DNA of 50,916 nt from Sphingomonas asaccharolytica NBRC 15499 (GTDB taxonomy: Bacteria; Pseudomonadota; Alphaproteobacteria; Sphingomonadales; Sphingomonadaceae). A program made the translations under genes and the position numbers. This document shows, in pieces, positions 1 to 9,016 of this stretch. The notes under the pieces are model-generated. The model did not search any database, was not told the origin of the DNA, and saw nothing but the letters and a program-made list of their open reading frames with translations. Where the stretch lies: assembly GCF_001598355.1 (NCBI RefSeq), contig NZ_BCYU01000031.1, forward strand, positions 1 to 50,916. The letters run 5' to 3'. The stretch's first letter is position 1, and each line of letters begins with the position of its first letter.

Positions 1-21
1 CCCGATCATTATCGCTACTAA
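1..21 (+). CDS. C-terminal end of an upstream gene (partial)
   Basis: The first 18 bases read as six open codons (PDHYRY) followed by TAA, ten bases before the metF-like start. This is compatible with the tail of an upstream gene in the same operon. Six residues are too few to assign a family. In related bacteria metF and purU homologues often sit beside a tetrahydrofolate-dependent O-demethylase, so the identity of this gene matters, but nothing here shows it. Confidence 0.3.
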   Translation, partial: PDHYRY

Positions 22-31
22 GGCAGCGTCG

Positions 32-970
32 ATGCACAGCTCGCTCACGGCGCCATCCAGCGCTGCCGATCCGGCGGAGGCCCTGCGCGAGCGCATCGTC
101 GATCTCGCGCGCGAGGCTTCGTATGAAGTCTCCGCGCGCGACGACAAGGGAATCGACGCGGCGATTGCCCGGCTGGCGCCCGGCACGCGCGTGTCGGTGA
201 CCTGGCTGCCGGCCGACGACGACGATAATCGCGTCGCAGCCTCGCGCAAGTTGCGCGACGCCGGGTTCGAGCCGGTGCCGCACATCGCCGCGCGGATGGT
301 GACCAGCCAAGACCATCTCCAGCGGCTGCTCGGCCGGCTGTGCGACGACGCCGGGGTCACGCAATTGCTGGTGATCAGCGGCGACGTGAATCAGGCCAGC
401 GGCCCGTTCAACGACAGCGCCGCGCTGATCGCCGGTCCCGCGTTCAGGCAGGCGGCGTTACGGAATATCTGGCTCGGCGGCTATCCCGAGGGACATCCCA
501 AGGTCGATGATGCGACGCTCGACGCGACACTCGATGCCAAGATCGAGACCATCCGGAGCCTTGGCATGACGCCGGGCGTGATCACCCAATTCTGTTTCGA
601 CGCGGACCCGATCCTGCGTTGGATGATCGCTTTCCGCCGACGCAATGCCGACGTGCCGGTGCGTATCGGCCTTGCCGGCCCAGCCGGCATCCGCACGCTG
701 CTGCGTTTCGCCGCGATCTGCGGCGTGGGAGCGTCGGCCAAGGCGCTGATCACGCGCGGATCGTCGATTGCGAGACTGCTCAGCGAAACCGCGCCCGATC
801 CGATCATCCGCGATCTTGCCGAGACATCGGCTTATCGCGAGCTTCAGCCGATGGGCTTCCATCTGTTTCCCTTCGGCGGCCTCGACCGAACCGCGCAATG
901 GATGGGGTCGGTCGCCGCCGGCGAATTCCAGTTGCGCGGGTCCGCATCGGGTTTCCAGGTGACCGAATGA
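32..970 (+). CDS. metF: Methylenetetrahydrofolate reductase-like protein
   Basis: Predicted FAD-dependent TIM-barrel enzyme interconverting 5-methyl- and 5,10-methylene-tetrahydrofolate in the cytoplasm. At 312 aa it is close to the roughly 296 aa of E. coli MetF. Family landmarks are recognisable but divergent: YEVSARD near residue 31 (FEFFPP region), SGD at 116-118, GYPEGHPK at 150-157, and TQFCFD at 185-190 (TQFFFD in MetF). The start has AAGG about nine bases upstream. It overlaps purU by four bases (ATGA). Paired with purU, and with folD elsewhere in the window, it probably runs in the oxidative direction, turning methyl-folate from a demethylation reaction into methylene-folate; the direction is inferred. 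Confidence 0.85.
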   Translation: MHSSLTAPSSAADPAEALRERIVDLAREASYEVSARDDKGIDAAIARLAPGTRVSVTWLPADDDDNRVAASRKLRDAGFEPVPHIAARMVTSQDHLQRLLGRLCDDAGVTQLLVISGDVNQASGPFNDSAALIAGPAFRQAALRNIWLGGYPEGHPKVDDATLDATLDAKIETIRSLGMTPGVITQFCFDADPILRWMIAFRRRNADVPVRIGLAGPAGIRTLLRFAAICGVGASAKALITRGSSIARLLSETAPDPIIRDLAETSAYRELQPMGFHLFPFGGLDRTAQWMGSVAAGEFQLRGSASGFQVTE

Positions 971-1830
971 CCGTGAACAATTCCCACCTTCTCACCCTCT
1001 CGTGCCTCGACCGCCCCGGCATCGTCGCGGCGATCTCGAGCTTCCTCGCCGAAAGGGGCGGGAATATCCTCGAGGCGCAGCAGTTCGACGATGCCGAGAC
1101 CGGGCGCTTCTTCATGCGGGTCGATTTCGGGCTGAGCGGCACGACCCGCTACGAACAGGTCCATCGCGAGTTCGCGCCGCTCGCGCGCACGTTCGAGATA
1201 GAGTGGCAAATGCGGCCCCGCGCCGAATGCCGCCGGACACTGATCCTGGTCTCGAAATTCGATCACTGCCTGGTGGATTTGCTCTATCGCCAACGTACCG
1301 GCGATCTCGAGATGGATATCGTCGGCATCGTCTCGAACCATCCGCGCGAGGCATTGGCGATCCCGCTGATCCAGGATTTGCCGTTCCATCATCTACCGGT
1401 CGACGCCGCCACCAAGGCAGTGCAGGAAGCGCGGATCAAGGCGCTGATCGAGGCGACCGGCGCCGAACTGATCGTGCTCGCCCGCTACATGCAGATATTG
1501 TCGAACGACATGGCCGCCTATCTGTCAGGCCGGTGCATCAATATCCATCACAGTTTCCTGCCCGGCTTCAAGGGCGCCAAGCCCTATCACCAGGCCTATG
1601 CCCGTGGCGTCAAGATGATCGGCGCGACCGCGCATTACGTCACATCGGACCTCGATGAAGGCCCGATCATCGCGCAGGATGTCGAGCCCATCACGCACGC
1701 CGACCGCCCCGACGCGCTGGTGGCAAAGGGGCGCGACATCGAGCGACGGGTGCTGGCGCAGGCGGTCAAGCTCCACCTGGAGGACCGCGTGCTGCTGAAT
1801 GGTGCCAAGACGGTCGTGTTCCGGAATTAG
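967..1830 (+). CDS. purU: Formyltetrahydrofolate deformylase
   Basis: Hydrolyses 10-formyl-tetrahydrofolate to formate and tetrahydrofolate. The 287 aa protein has an N-terminal ACT domain ([20 protein letters not shown] at residues 11-30) and a formyl-transferase-type catalytic domain. The catalytic Asn and His lie in [10 protein letters not shown] (N192, H194) and the catalytic Asp in SDLDEGP (D230). The start at 967 is chosen over a longer in-frame extension because the ACT domain begins directly after it and it overlaps the metF stop as ATGA. Making formate while freeing tetrahydrofolate is the final step of a methyl-oxidation route and complements MetF here and FolD at about 18 kb. Confidence 0.93.
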   Translation: MTVNNSHLLTLSCLDRPGIVAAISSFLAERGGNILEAQQFDDAETGRFFMRVDFGLSGTTRYEQVHREFAPLARTFEIEWQMRPRAECRRTLILVSKFDHCLVDLLYRQRTGDLEMDIVGIVSNHPREALAIPLIQDLPFHHLPVDAATKAVQEARIKALIEATGAELIVLARYMQILSNDMAAYLSGRCINIHHSFLPGFKGAKPYHQAYARGVKMIGATAHYVTSDLDEGPIIAQDVEPITHADRPDALVAKGRDIERRVLAQAVKLHLEDRVLLNGAKTVVFRN

Positions 1831-1858
1831 AACGCGCTGTCCCTGGCCGGCGGCGCGG

Positions 1859-3955
1859 CTATTCCCCGGCCTGAATCTTGGCCCAATCCTCGTTGGCGCG
1901 GTGAATCAGATAGGTGTGGACCGCTTCGGCATCGGACTTGGAAACCAGGTCGGCGAAGCTCGCCATTCCCTTTTCCCGGCGCTTGCCGCCAAGGACGATA
2001 TTGAGGAAATCGTCGTGCGTCGTCGGGCTCATCCGGCGCAGGTCCTTGACCCCGCCGCGCGCCTGCTCGCCGTGGCACGCCGAGCATTGCTGAGCATAGA
2101 CCAACTCGCCGCGGGCGATCGTCTCGGGGCTGGCATTGGTCTCGGCGGGCCGAACGAGCTCGGGGCCACTGCCCTTGATCGCCGGCAATTGCGCGGTGCC
2201 GCCAAGCTTGAACACCAATAGCCGCGGCGAGGGCGACAGCGGGAAGCCGAGCGATTTGGCGCTGGTCGAATGGGCAAGTCCCCCACCCCAGCCGGCATTG
2301 ACCGCGATATACTGGACCCCGTTGACCATGTAGCTGATCGGTGCCGCGATCGGCACTTGTTGAACCGGCATTTCCCAGACCTTGGCGCCGGTATCGGCGC
2401 GGTAGGCCGCGAACGTCCCGCCGACAGTGCCCTGGAACACGAGGTTGCCGCCGGTGGCGAGCAGGCCGCCGCTGCCGCGCACCGGATAGGGCACGCGCCA
2501 GCGCTCCTTCTGCGCGACCGGGTCCCAGGCAGTCAGCCAAGTCTTGTTGTTCGCGGTGGCGTAGTCGTTGATGGCCTTGCGGTTGAGCTCATAGCCGGTG
2601 GTGGCGATGCCAAGCTGGCTCATATTACCCGGCGTCGGCTTGAAATTCGGGTTGAGCGCATACGCCATGTACATCTCGGTAACCGGAAAATAGGCCAGCC
2701 CGGTCAGCGGGCTGTATGCCATCGGATTCCAATTGTGCCCGCCGCCCGCGCCAGGGGTGATCATCACCGGCGTCACGCCATAATGCGCTTCGGGATTCAC
2801 GTTCGGACGGCCGGTGGCCATGTCGATACCGTTGGCCCAGCTCATCGCCACATAGGGCCGGCCGGAGATCAGCTTGCCCGTCGCGCGATCGAGCACATAG
2901 AAAAAGCCGTTCTTGGGCGCCTGCATCAACACCTTGCGGAGCTTGCCGTCGATCGTGAGGTCGGCGAGGATCATCGACTGGGTGGCGGTGAAGTCCCATT
3001 CGTCGCCCGGCGTGGTCTGGTAATGCCAGACATAGGCGCCGGTCTTGGCGTTGAGCGCGACGATCGACGACAGAAACAGGTTATCGCCGCCGCCGGGGCT
3101 GCGATAGGCCTGCACCCAGGGACCGCCATTGCCGACACCGATATAGACCAGGTCCAGATCGGGATCGTAGACGATCGAATCCCAGACGGTGCCGCCGCCG
3201 CCGCGCTTCCACCATTCGCCTTTCCAGGTCTTCGCAGCCATTTCGAGCGCCGAGTTCGCCTGCGGCTTGGAGGGATCGCCGGGCACGGTGTAGAACCGCC
3301 AGAGCATCTTGCCGGTGTTGACGTCGTACGCGGTGACATAGCCGCGCGCGGCGCCCTCGGCGCCGGCATTGCCGATCAGCACCTTGCCGTTGAACACGCG
3401 CGGCGCCCCGGTGATCGTGTAAGGCCACACCGGATCGAAGGTATTGACGCTCCACTTGGGCTTGCCCGTCCTGGAATCCAGCGCGATCAGACGGCCGTCC
3501 AGCGTGGCGATGAGGATCTTGCCTTGCCAGGCAGCGAGACCGCGGGAGACGATGTCGCAACAGGCCAGCCGACCCTTGTCGCGATCGACCTTGGGATCGT
3601 AGCGCCACAATTCCTTTCCGGTGGCCGCGTCATAAGCGACCGTGACGTTCCAGGGCTCGATATTGTACAATATTCCGCCGATCATCAGCGGCGATGCCTC
3701 GACCCCGCGATCGACCTTGAGTTCGGCGTACCAGGCGAGCCCAAGCGTGCCGACACTGGCATCGGTGATCTGCTTGAGCGGGCTGAAGCGTTGCTCGTCA
3801 TAGGTGCGGCCCGGGCCCATCCACTCGCCGGGCGTCCGATCGGCCTCGGCCATGCGCTTTTGATCGACATTGGCGGCATTCTGGGCCTGGCCGATCTGCG
3901 CTACGCCAAGCCCCAAGCCGGCCACGAGCGCGATCCACAACCATTTACTCGCCAT
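1859..3955 (-). CDS. PQQ-dependent quinohemoprotein alcohol dehydrogenase
   Basis: Periplasmic dehydrogenase of the type II quinohemoprotein family, 698 aa, typical length. It has a Sec signal (MASKWLWIALVAGLGLG, then AQAQN), an eight-bladed PQQ propeller with the vicinal disulfide (LACCD), the active-site region GDEWDFTATQSM, and a C-terminal cytochrome c domain with CSACH. The residue two after the catalytic Asp is Thr, not the Asp of lanthanide-dependent enzymes, so calcium is the expected metal. It is last in the minus-strand run behind the LuxR gene, with a TATAAA-containing element just upstream. The likely substrate is a primary, possibly aromatic, alcohol; the exact one cannot be read. 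Electrons would pass through its own heme to a terminal oxidase. Confidence 0.9.
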   Translation of the reverse strand: MASKWLWIALVAGLGLGVAQIGQAQNAANVDQKRMAEADRTPGEWMGPGRTYDEQRFSPLKQITDASVGTLGLAWYAELKVDRGVEASPLMIGGILYNIEPWNVTVAYDAATGKELWRYDPKVDRDKGRLACCDIVSRGLAAWQGKILIATLDGRLIALDSRTGKPKWSVNTFDPVWPYTITGAPRVFNGKVLIGNAGAEGAARGYVTAYDVNTGKMLWRFYTVPGDPSKPQANSALEMAAKTWKGEWWKRGGGGTVWDSIVYDPDLDLVYIGVGNGGPWVQAYRSPGGGDNLFLSSIVALNAKTGAYVWHYQTTPGDEWDFTATQSMILADLTIDGKLRKVLMQAPKNGFFYVLDRATGKLISGRPYVAMSWANGIDMATGRPNVNPEAHYGVTPVMITPGAGGGHNWNPMAYSPLTGLAYFPVTEMYMAYALNPNFKPTPGNMSQLGIATTGYELNRKAINDYATANNKTWLTAWDPVAQKERWRVPYPVRGSGGLLATGGNLVFQGTVGGTFAAYRADTGAKVWEMPVQQVPIAAPISYMVNGVQYIAVNAGWGGGLAHSTSAKSLGFPLSPSPRLLVFKLGGTAQLPAIKGSGPELVRPAETNASPETIARGELVYAQQCSACHGEQARGGVKDLRRMSPTTHDDFLNIVLGGKRREKGMASFADLVSKSDAEAVHTYLIHRANEDWAKIQAGE

Positions 3956-3990
3956 GCCCTACTCCTGATTGTGCCGACGCTCGACGCCGT

Positions 3991-4013
3991 CCTATTTATA
4001 AGCCTGTATGATA
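3991..4013 (-). promoter_or_regulatory. Candidate promoter element (motif B-like) upstream of the PQQ dehydrogenase
   Basis: On the minus strand this reads ACAGGCTTATAAATAGG, with TATAAA ending about 40 bases before the start codon. It resembles the AGGCT/TATAA elements at 29.9, 33.2 and 35.4 kb. No clear -35 box is evident, and the element sits just downstream of the LuxR stop. Confidence 0.35.
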
Positions 4014-4014
4014 T

Positions 4015-4815
4015 CTAAGTCGCCGCGACGGGGGAAGGAATTTCGCCGCTGACCAATCGGCGATGCAGGCGCAGCAGATCGCGGCGATTGGCGACCCCGA
4101 GCTTGCCGTAAGCACGGCGGCGATAGGTAACGACGCTGCCGCGCGAAAGGCGAGTGCGCACGGCGATCTCCTCCTGGGTTTCGCCGAGTATCATCGCCGC
4201 CGAAATCTCCGCCTCGCGGATGCTGAGCCGGCATTGTAATCCCATCAGCGACTGGACCAACGCCGTCTCGTCGAACATCGGTATAGTGGCGTGCTGGTGG
4301 CGCTCGATCGCGGCCATCAGCAGTGCCGCATAGGTTTCGAGCCGGAGAATGTCATCGGCCGCAAAGGGCGCGCTGGCCGCGGTGAGATAGCCGTTGGCGA
4401 CGAGGATCGACGCACCATGCAAGACGATCGACAGCCGCTCGGCGACCCCGCCGCGATCGTAGCAGGCTGCGCGCCAGGCGGGATCGGCGATGTCGCTGGC
4501 GCGCTTGCGTACGACCACCGGCCCGGCCCGCGCCGAGCGCGCAAGCCGGATGATCTGGTCGTCCGAACGCCAGTAATTGCGGGCATAATCGAGCGAGGCC
4601 CGCATCGGGAAATCGGGCGTAGACGGCGCGCCCTCGGCGAACAGCAGTTCGACCGGCTGACCGCGGTCGCAGCGGAAGACCGAGCACAGCTCCACGCCCG
4701 CGAGCGCGCGCATCGCGCTCAGGAACCTGCTGGGGAAAGTGGCGCCGCCGATCGCGCCGACCAGCTCGGCCAGCGCGCCGGCAATCGCCTGCTCGCTGGC
4801 CGGCGTCGCGGTCAT
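4015..4815 (-). CDS. LuxR-family transcriptional regulator
   Basis: Predicted DNA-binding regulator of 266 aa. The C-terminal 65 residues form a GerE/LuxR helix-turn-helix (LSIREAEISAAMILGETQEE and the following IAVRTRLSRGSVVTYRRRAY). The N-terminal part resembles a ligand-sensing domain but has no recognisable receiver signature, so it is probably a solo LuxR rather than a two-component regulator. The start at 4815 is used because ATGA overlaps the hydrolase stop; a longer in-frame ORF to 4866 would overlap that gene much more. It lies between catabolic genes and the PQQ dehydrogenase, which makes local control plausible. The inducer is unknown. Confidence 0.8.
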   Translation of the reverse strand: MTATPASEQAIAGALAELVGAIGGATFPSRFLSAMRALAGVELCSVFRCDRGQPVELLFAEGAPSTPDFPMRASLDYARNYWRSDDQIIRLARSARAGPVVVRKRASDIADPAWRAACYDRGGVAERLSIVLHGASILVANGYLTAASAPFAADDILRLETYAALLMAAIERHQHATIPMFDETALVQSLMGLQCRLSIREAEISAAMILGETQEEIAVRTRLSRGSVVTYRRRAYGKLGVANRRDLLRLHRRLVSGEIPSPVAAT

Positions 4816-5996
4816 TGCGCGAGCAGGCCCTTGCGCTGGCTCCAGTCGATCACCGCATGAATGCACTGGGCAAGCAGTTCGGGCTGGCCGAGATAGTAAT
4901 GCGTCGCCCCCTTGAGCTGGAGATATTCCTTGTCGGGCGTCGCCAGCGCCGCGAAGATCGCCGGATTATGCGTCGCGGGCACGGCTTCGTCGGCGGTATT
5001 CTCGATCAAGAGCACCGGCGAATTGTGAATTTTAGCCGCGTTGAGCGGGCCCTTGGCGTTGGATTCGTCATAGCTCCACTGGCTCAGCCATGAGCGCAGC
5101 GTGGTGTAGCGCGCCAGGCCGACCGGCCCGACATTCACCGCGATCGGATCGCCCATATAGCTCCAACCGACACGACGATCCGAGGGATCGACCGCCGGGT
5201 CGAACCAGCGGACGTCGCACATCGTGCGGTGAACGATGAAGGCGCGCTCCTGCTCGGCGGTGCCCTTGGCCTTGAGCGTCTTGAGCATGTCCTGCGCCCA
5301 GGCGGTGATCTTGCGGTTGCGCGCCCGTTGCGCCTCGCGGAAGCGCGCGACGAAATCGGCGCTATAGGGCGGCTGGTTGGGGCAATCCGGCGAATAGATA
5401 TCGAGCTCGGGATCGCGACTGTCGGGATCGAGCTCGTCGATCACCGAGGGATCGAGCCATTCGGTCAGCGTCTCGGCGCGCGACAGATGCGCGGCGATGA
5501 AGATCACCCCGTCAGCCGGTTGCAGCCCTGCATCGACCAGATCGACGGGGTCGCCGGCCGGGGTGTGGGTGATCGTCGGAGTCTCGGCCTGCGCCTGATA
5601 GAAGAGCGACAGCGAACCGCCGCCGGACCAGCCGAGCAGAACGACTTTCTCATAGCCAAGTTCGCCGCGGGCATAAGCGATCCACTTGCCGAGATCGATC
5701 GCGACCTTTTCCTGGATCAGCGCCGCGTCGTTACGTGGATAGCGGCTGGCTGCACACAACACGTCGAGGCCGGCATCGGCGAGCGACACCGGCATGGGCA
5801 ATAGATGCAGCACCGAGGTCGGGTGCATGAAAATATAGACCGTGCGCGCTGTCGAGCTCGGGCTGCGCATCAACTGGCCTTCCAGGTTCACATGGCCCGA
5901 ATTGCCGGCAAAGCCGTAGGTCTCGTTGAACTTGGGATTGTCCGGAAAGGACAGGATCAGCGGCTGACGCGTCCATTCGGTCTTTTGGTTCGTCAT
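4812..5996 (-). CDS. Alpha/beta hydrolase
   Basis: Cytoplasmic serine hydrolase of 394 aa. The nucleophile elbow is GWSGGGS (VVLLGWSGGGSLSLFYQAQ). A late Asp (ENTADEAVP) and His (KGATHYYLG) complete a plausible triad. No signal peptide is visible. It starts one base after the FAD monooxygenase stop and overlaps the LuxR gene by four bases, so all three are probably co-transcribed. The family covers esterases, lactonases and C-C hydrolases; the operon suggests hydrolysis of an oxidised aromatic intermediate, but the substrate is not determined. Confidence 0.75.
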   Translation of the reverse strand: MTNQKTEWTRQPLILSFPDNPKFNETYGFAGNSGHVNLEGQLMRSPSSTARTVYIFMHPTSVLHLLPMPVSLADAGLDVLCAASRYPRNDAALIQEKVAIDLGKWIAYARGELGYEKVVLLGWSGGGSLSLFYQAQAETPTITHTPAGDPVDLVDAGLQPADGVIFIAAHLSRAETLTEWLDPSVIDELDPDSRDPELDIYSPDCPNQPPYSADFVARFREAQRARNRKITAWAQDMLKTLKAKGTAEQERAFIVHRTMCDVRWFDPAVDPSDRRVGWSYMGDPIAVNVGPVGLARYTTLRSWLSQWSYDESNAKGPLNAAKIHNSPVLLIENTADEAVPATHNPAIFAALATPDKEYLQLKGATHYYLGQPELLAQCIHAVIDWSQRKGLLAQ

Positions 5997-5997
5997 G

Positions 5998-7218
5998 TCA
6001 GGCGTCCGCCGCTTCGGGGTCGGTCAGCGACACCCTGGTAGCGTCGTAGCGGAACAGCCATTCGTAGCGCTCGACGACCTTATCGGCCGCCCATTGCTCG
6101 TCGATATAGGCCTGGCCGTTGCGCGGATCGGCAAGGGCGGGATTGTGGAAGCGCTCGGTATTGGCATAGGCACCCATCACCGCGCGCGTGGTGCGCGGGA
6201 TGCGGGCCTGCTGATAACGGTCGAGCGCTTCGGCGATCGTGTCGAATTCCTCGAAGGCGCGCGCGAGGATGCAAGCGTCCTCGAGCGCCATCACTGCCCC
6301 TTGCGCCAGGAACGGCAGCGACGGGTGGCAGGCATCGCCGAGCAGGGCGACGCGACCATTGACCCATTCATTCATCGGCGGACGCGCGATCAACGCCCAT
6401 TTGAACGGCTGCGGAATCGCCGAGATATACGCGTGCACATCGGCGTGCCAGCCGGGATAATCGTCGTGATATTCCTGGTTGGTGCCAGCGCTCGACCAGC
6501 TTTCGGTGGTCCAGTCGTGGCGCTCGATGACGCTGGTAAAGTTCATCAATTCGCCGCGGCGGATCGGATAATGGATGACGTGCCCGCCCGGCCCGACCCA
6601 GTTGGTTCCGACCGGTCGGGTCAGCCGCGCGGGCAGCAATTCGGCGGGAATCACGCCGCGCCAGGCGACGATGCCGGTGAACTTTGCGGGGCCCGCCCCG
6701 AACAGCAACTCGCGAGTCTTCGAATGAACGCCGTCCGCGCCGATCACGATGTCGAACGTCGCCGCAGGCTTGCTATCGAACGACAAGGTCACCTTGTTGG
6801 CGTTCTGCTCGACCCCGCAGACGCGATGATCGAGCCGGATCGAACTCGGTGATGCCTGCTCGACAGCCTTGACCAGAATTTGGTGGAGATCGTTGCGGTG
6901 AACGGTGACGTACGGAAAGCCGTAGCGTGCCGAGGATTCAACGCCGAGGTCGAACAGCTTCCAGGTGTCGCCGGTATTCCACAGGCGGATTTCCTTGCCC
7001 TCTGGCTCGAAGCAGATGTCGAGCAACTCCTTCTCGAGCCCGAGCAGGCACAGCACGCGAACCCCGTTGGGACTGATCTGCAGCCCCGCCCCGACTTCGG
7101 CCAGCACGCTGGCCTGTTCGAACACGGTAACGTCGAACCCCTTGCGCAGCAGCGCCAGCGTGGCAGTAAGCCCGCCAATTCCACCACCGATGATCCCGAT
7201 TCCCGGATTATTCTTCAA
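5998..7218 (-). CDS. FAD-dependent monooxygenase (salicylate hydroxylase-like)
   Basis: Single-component flavoprotein hydroxylase of 406 aa in the PHBH fold family, expected to hydroxylate a phenolic or heteroaromatic ring with NAD(P)H and O2. Dinucleotide motif IIGGGIGGLTA lies at the N terminus (about residues 8-18), DG motif VIGADGVHS is central, and the second FAD motif is LLGDACHPSLPFLAQGA. The closest named relatives in memory are salicylate 1-hydroxylase and 6-hydroxynicotinate 3-monooxygenase, but specificity cannot be told by eye. It precedes the alpha/beta hydrolase by one base. A perfect 7-base-arm palindrome (motif A) sits 33 bases upstream of its start. Confidence 0.87.
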   Translation of the reverse strand: MKNNPGIGIIGGGIGGLTATLALLRKGFDVTVFEQASVLAEVGAGLQISPNGVRVLCLLGLEKELLDICFEPEGKEIRLWNTGDTWKLFDLGVESSARYGFPYVTVHRNDLHQILVKAVEQASPSSIRLDHRVCGVEQNANKVTLSFDSKPAATFDIVIGADGVHSKTRELLFGAGPAKFTGIVAWRGVIPAELLPARLTRPVGTNWVGPGGHVIHYPIRRGELMNFTSVIERHDWTTESWSSAGTNQEYHDDYPGWHADVHAYISAIPQPFKWALIARPPMNEWVNGRVALLGDACHPSLPFLAQGAVMALEDACILARAFEEFDTIAEALDRYQQARIPRTTRAVMGAYANTERFHNPALADPRNGQAYIDEQWAADKVVERYEWLFRYDATRVSLTDPEAADA

Positions 7219-7250
7219 AATTACCCCTCCACCTCAGTGGCTTATCGATA

Positions 7251-7269
7251 TGACGAACGGCATTCGTCA
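7251..7269. promoter_or_regulatory. Palindromic operator candidate (motif A, site 1)
   Basis: TGACGAACGGCATTCGTCA has perfect 7-base inverted arms (TGACGAA / TTCGTCA) around a 5-base centre. It lies between the aldehyde dehydrogenase stop and the FAD monooxygenase start. Close variants recur at 8903, 21758, 24900, 24930, 29912 and 38029. The 15-20 base palindromic shape suits an IclR-, GntR- or MarR-type dimer; which local regulator binds is unknown. Confidence 0.6.
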
Positions 7270-7291
7270 CGAACGCATGACGCAAATTTTT

Positions 7292-8800
7292 TTAGAGCGC
7301 GATCGCCACGGACTTGACCTCCGTATAGGCATCCACACCCTCGCGGCCGTTCTCGCGGCCCCAGCCTGATTGCTTGAAGCCGCCGAACGGCAATGCGGGG
7401 TCGAGCCCGCCGCCATTCACCCGGACGGTGCCGGCCTTGAGCTTGCGCGCCAGTTTGTGCGCGGCGGACAAATCATTGGTCCACACCACCGCGCCCAAGC
7501 CATAATCACTGGCATTGGCGTCAGCGGCGATGCGATCGAGGTCCTGGTCGGCGAACGACATCGCACACAATACCGGGCCGAAAATCTCTTCTCGGCGCAC
7601 GGCCATCTCAGCGCTGGTCCCGGTGAGGACCGCCGGCGCGACGAAGAAGCCCTCGCCGTCGATCTCGCGGCCGCCGGCATGCAGGGTGGCCCCATCGGAA
7701 ACGCCGCTTTTGACATAGCCGCGGACGCGGTCGCGCTGTTCTTGCGAGATCAACGGGCCCATGGTCGTATCGGCGTCGAACCCCGAACCGAGCTTCATCG
7801 CGTCGGCGATCTTGCCGACCCCGTCGACGACCTGGTCGAAATGGCGCTCATGGACGAACAGCCGCGAGCCGGCGTTGCAGACCTGACCGGCATTGGTGAA
7901 GATCGCGCGCGCCGCGCCTTCGACGGCCTTGAGCGGATCGGCATCGGGCAGCACGATCACCGGGGTCTTGCCGCCAAGCTCGAGCGTGACGCGCTTGAAA
8001 TTGCCGGCGGCGGCGCGAAGGATCAGCCGCCCGACTTCGGTCGAGCCGGTAAAGGTGACCTTGTCGACGCCGGGATGCGCGGTCAGCGCCGCGCCGGCAG
8101 GCTCGCCGAAACCGGTCAACAGATTGAACACCCCGGCAGGGAAGCCGATTTCCTCGACCAGATGCGCGAGGCGCAGCGCGGTCAGCGAGGTTTCTTCCGC
8201 AGGCTTGAGGATCACGGCGCAACCGGCGGCAAGCGCCGGGCCGATCTTGGCGCAGGCCATCGCGAGCGGCGCGTTCCATGGGACGATCTGGGCGACGACG
8301 CCGACCGGTTCGCGCAGGGTATAAGCGTGCCACGTGCCCATACCCGACAAGGCGACCGTCTCGCCGTTGAGCTTGGTCGCCCAGCCGGCATTGTAGCGCA
8401 GCGATTCGATCGCGTAAGGGATGTGGAAGAATTTGGCGTCGCGCACCGGCATGCCGTTGTCGAGCGTCTCCAACGCGGCGAATTCGTCGATATTGGCCTC
8501 GAGCGCATCGGCGAGGAGATTGATGAGGCGCGCACGGCGCGACGGCTTCATCTCGCTCCATTCGGGATCGTCCATCGCCGCCCGCGCGGCGACCACCGCG
8601 CGATCGACATCGGCTGCGCTCGCTTCGGCGATATCGGCATGCTTGGCGGCGGTCGCCGGATTGTGGCTTGCGAAGCTTTTGCCGTCGAGCGGATCGACCC
8701 ACTGGCCGCCGATGAACAACTTGTGCGTCCTGGCGGCAAAGGCCTGCGCCTTGTTCAGCGAGGGCACTTGCGGGTGTTCCAGCGTTACCGCGCTCGTCAT
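7292..8800 (-). CDS. NAD(P)-dependent aldehyde dehydrogenase
   Basis: Oxidises an aldehyde to the acid, 502 aa, normal for the family. The catalytic Cys is in NAGQVCNAGSRLFV, the general-base Glu in TLELGGKTP, and the oxyanion Asn in VPWNAPLAMA. Context (ferulate genes, PQQ alcohol dehydrogenase, GMC oxidase) suggests an aromatic aldehyde such as vanillin, which is inference. It heads a minus-strand run with the FAD monooxygenase, hydrolase and LuxR genes, though a 73-base gap with an operator palindrome follows it. It shares a 216-base divergent region with the GMC gene. Confidence 0.9.
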   Translation of the reverse strand: MTSAVTLEHPQVPSLNKAQAFAARTHKLFIGGQWVDPLDGKSFASHNPATAAKHADIAEASAADVDRAVVAARAAMDDPEWSEMKPSRRARLINLLADALEANIDEFAALETLDNGMPVRDAKFFHIPYAIESLRYNAGWATKLNGETVALSGMGTWHAYTLREPVGVVAQIVPWNAPLAMACAKIGPALAAGCAVILKPAEETSLTALRLAHLVEEIGFPAGVFNLLTGFGEPAGAALTAHPGVDKVTFTGSTEVGRLILRAAAGNFKRVTLELGGKTPVIVLPDADPLKAVEGAARAIFTNAGQVCNAGSRLFVHERHFDQVVDGVGKIADAMKLGSGFDADTTMGPLISQEQRDRVRGYVKSGVSDGATLHAGGREIDGEGFFVAPAVLTGTSAEMAVRREEIFGPVLCAMSFADQDLDRIAADANASDYGLGAVVWTNDLSAAHKLARKLKAGTVRVNGGGLDPALPFGGFKQSGWGRENGREGVDAYTEVKSVAIAL

Positions 8801-8902
8801 TTCTAGGCCCCTCTCAGCACAATTTCACGCTCGGAAGACGGTCCACATTTGTCCGCCAAGCTCCGCCTGCAGGAGGCATCATAACCAACGACATTATATC
8901 TT

Positions 8903-8919
8903 GTCGAATGCTATTTGCC
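8903..8919. promoter_or_regulatory. Motif A, site 2 (aldehyde dehydrogenase/GMC divergent region)
   Basis: GTCGAATGCTATTTGCC matches site 1 at 10 of 17 positions and keeps the GAATG.NATT core. It sits in the 216-base region between divergent genes starting at 8800 (minus) and 9017 (plus). An AT-rich stretch (ACATTATATC) lies just to its left. Nothing else recognisable is seen in this gap. Confidence 0.4.
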
Positions 8920-9016
8920 ATGCCACAACGCAATCGACCGGGTCGCGTCAGGCTTTCGCGCCCCAAAATCACCATGCGTCAGGGGCGTTTGCGCTTCCGA
9001 AAGACGGAAAGACGGC

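Noticed and set aside
1859..3955. Lanthanide-dependent (XoxF-type) methanol dehydrogenase
   Set aside because: The extra Asp two residues after the catalytic Asp is absent (WDFT), and a fused C-terminal cytochrome c domain points to the quinohemoprotein group.
2270..4018. Long plus-strand ORF (582 codons) opposite the PQQ dehydrogenase
   Set aside because: Arg/Gly/Asp-rich product with no family motif, lying wholly over a gene with clear PQQ and heme motifs. It is a GC-driven antisense shadow.
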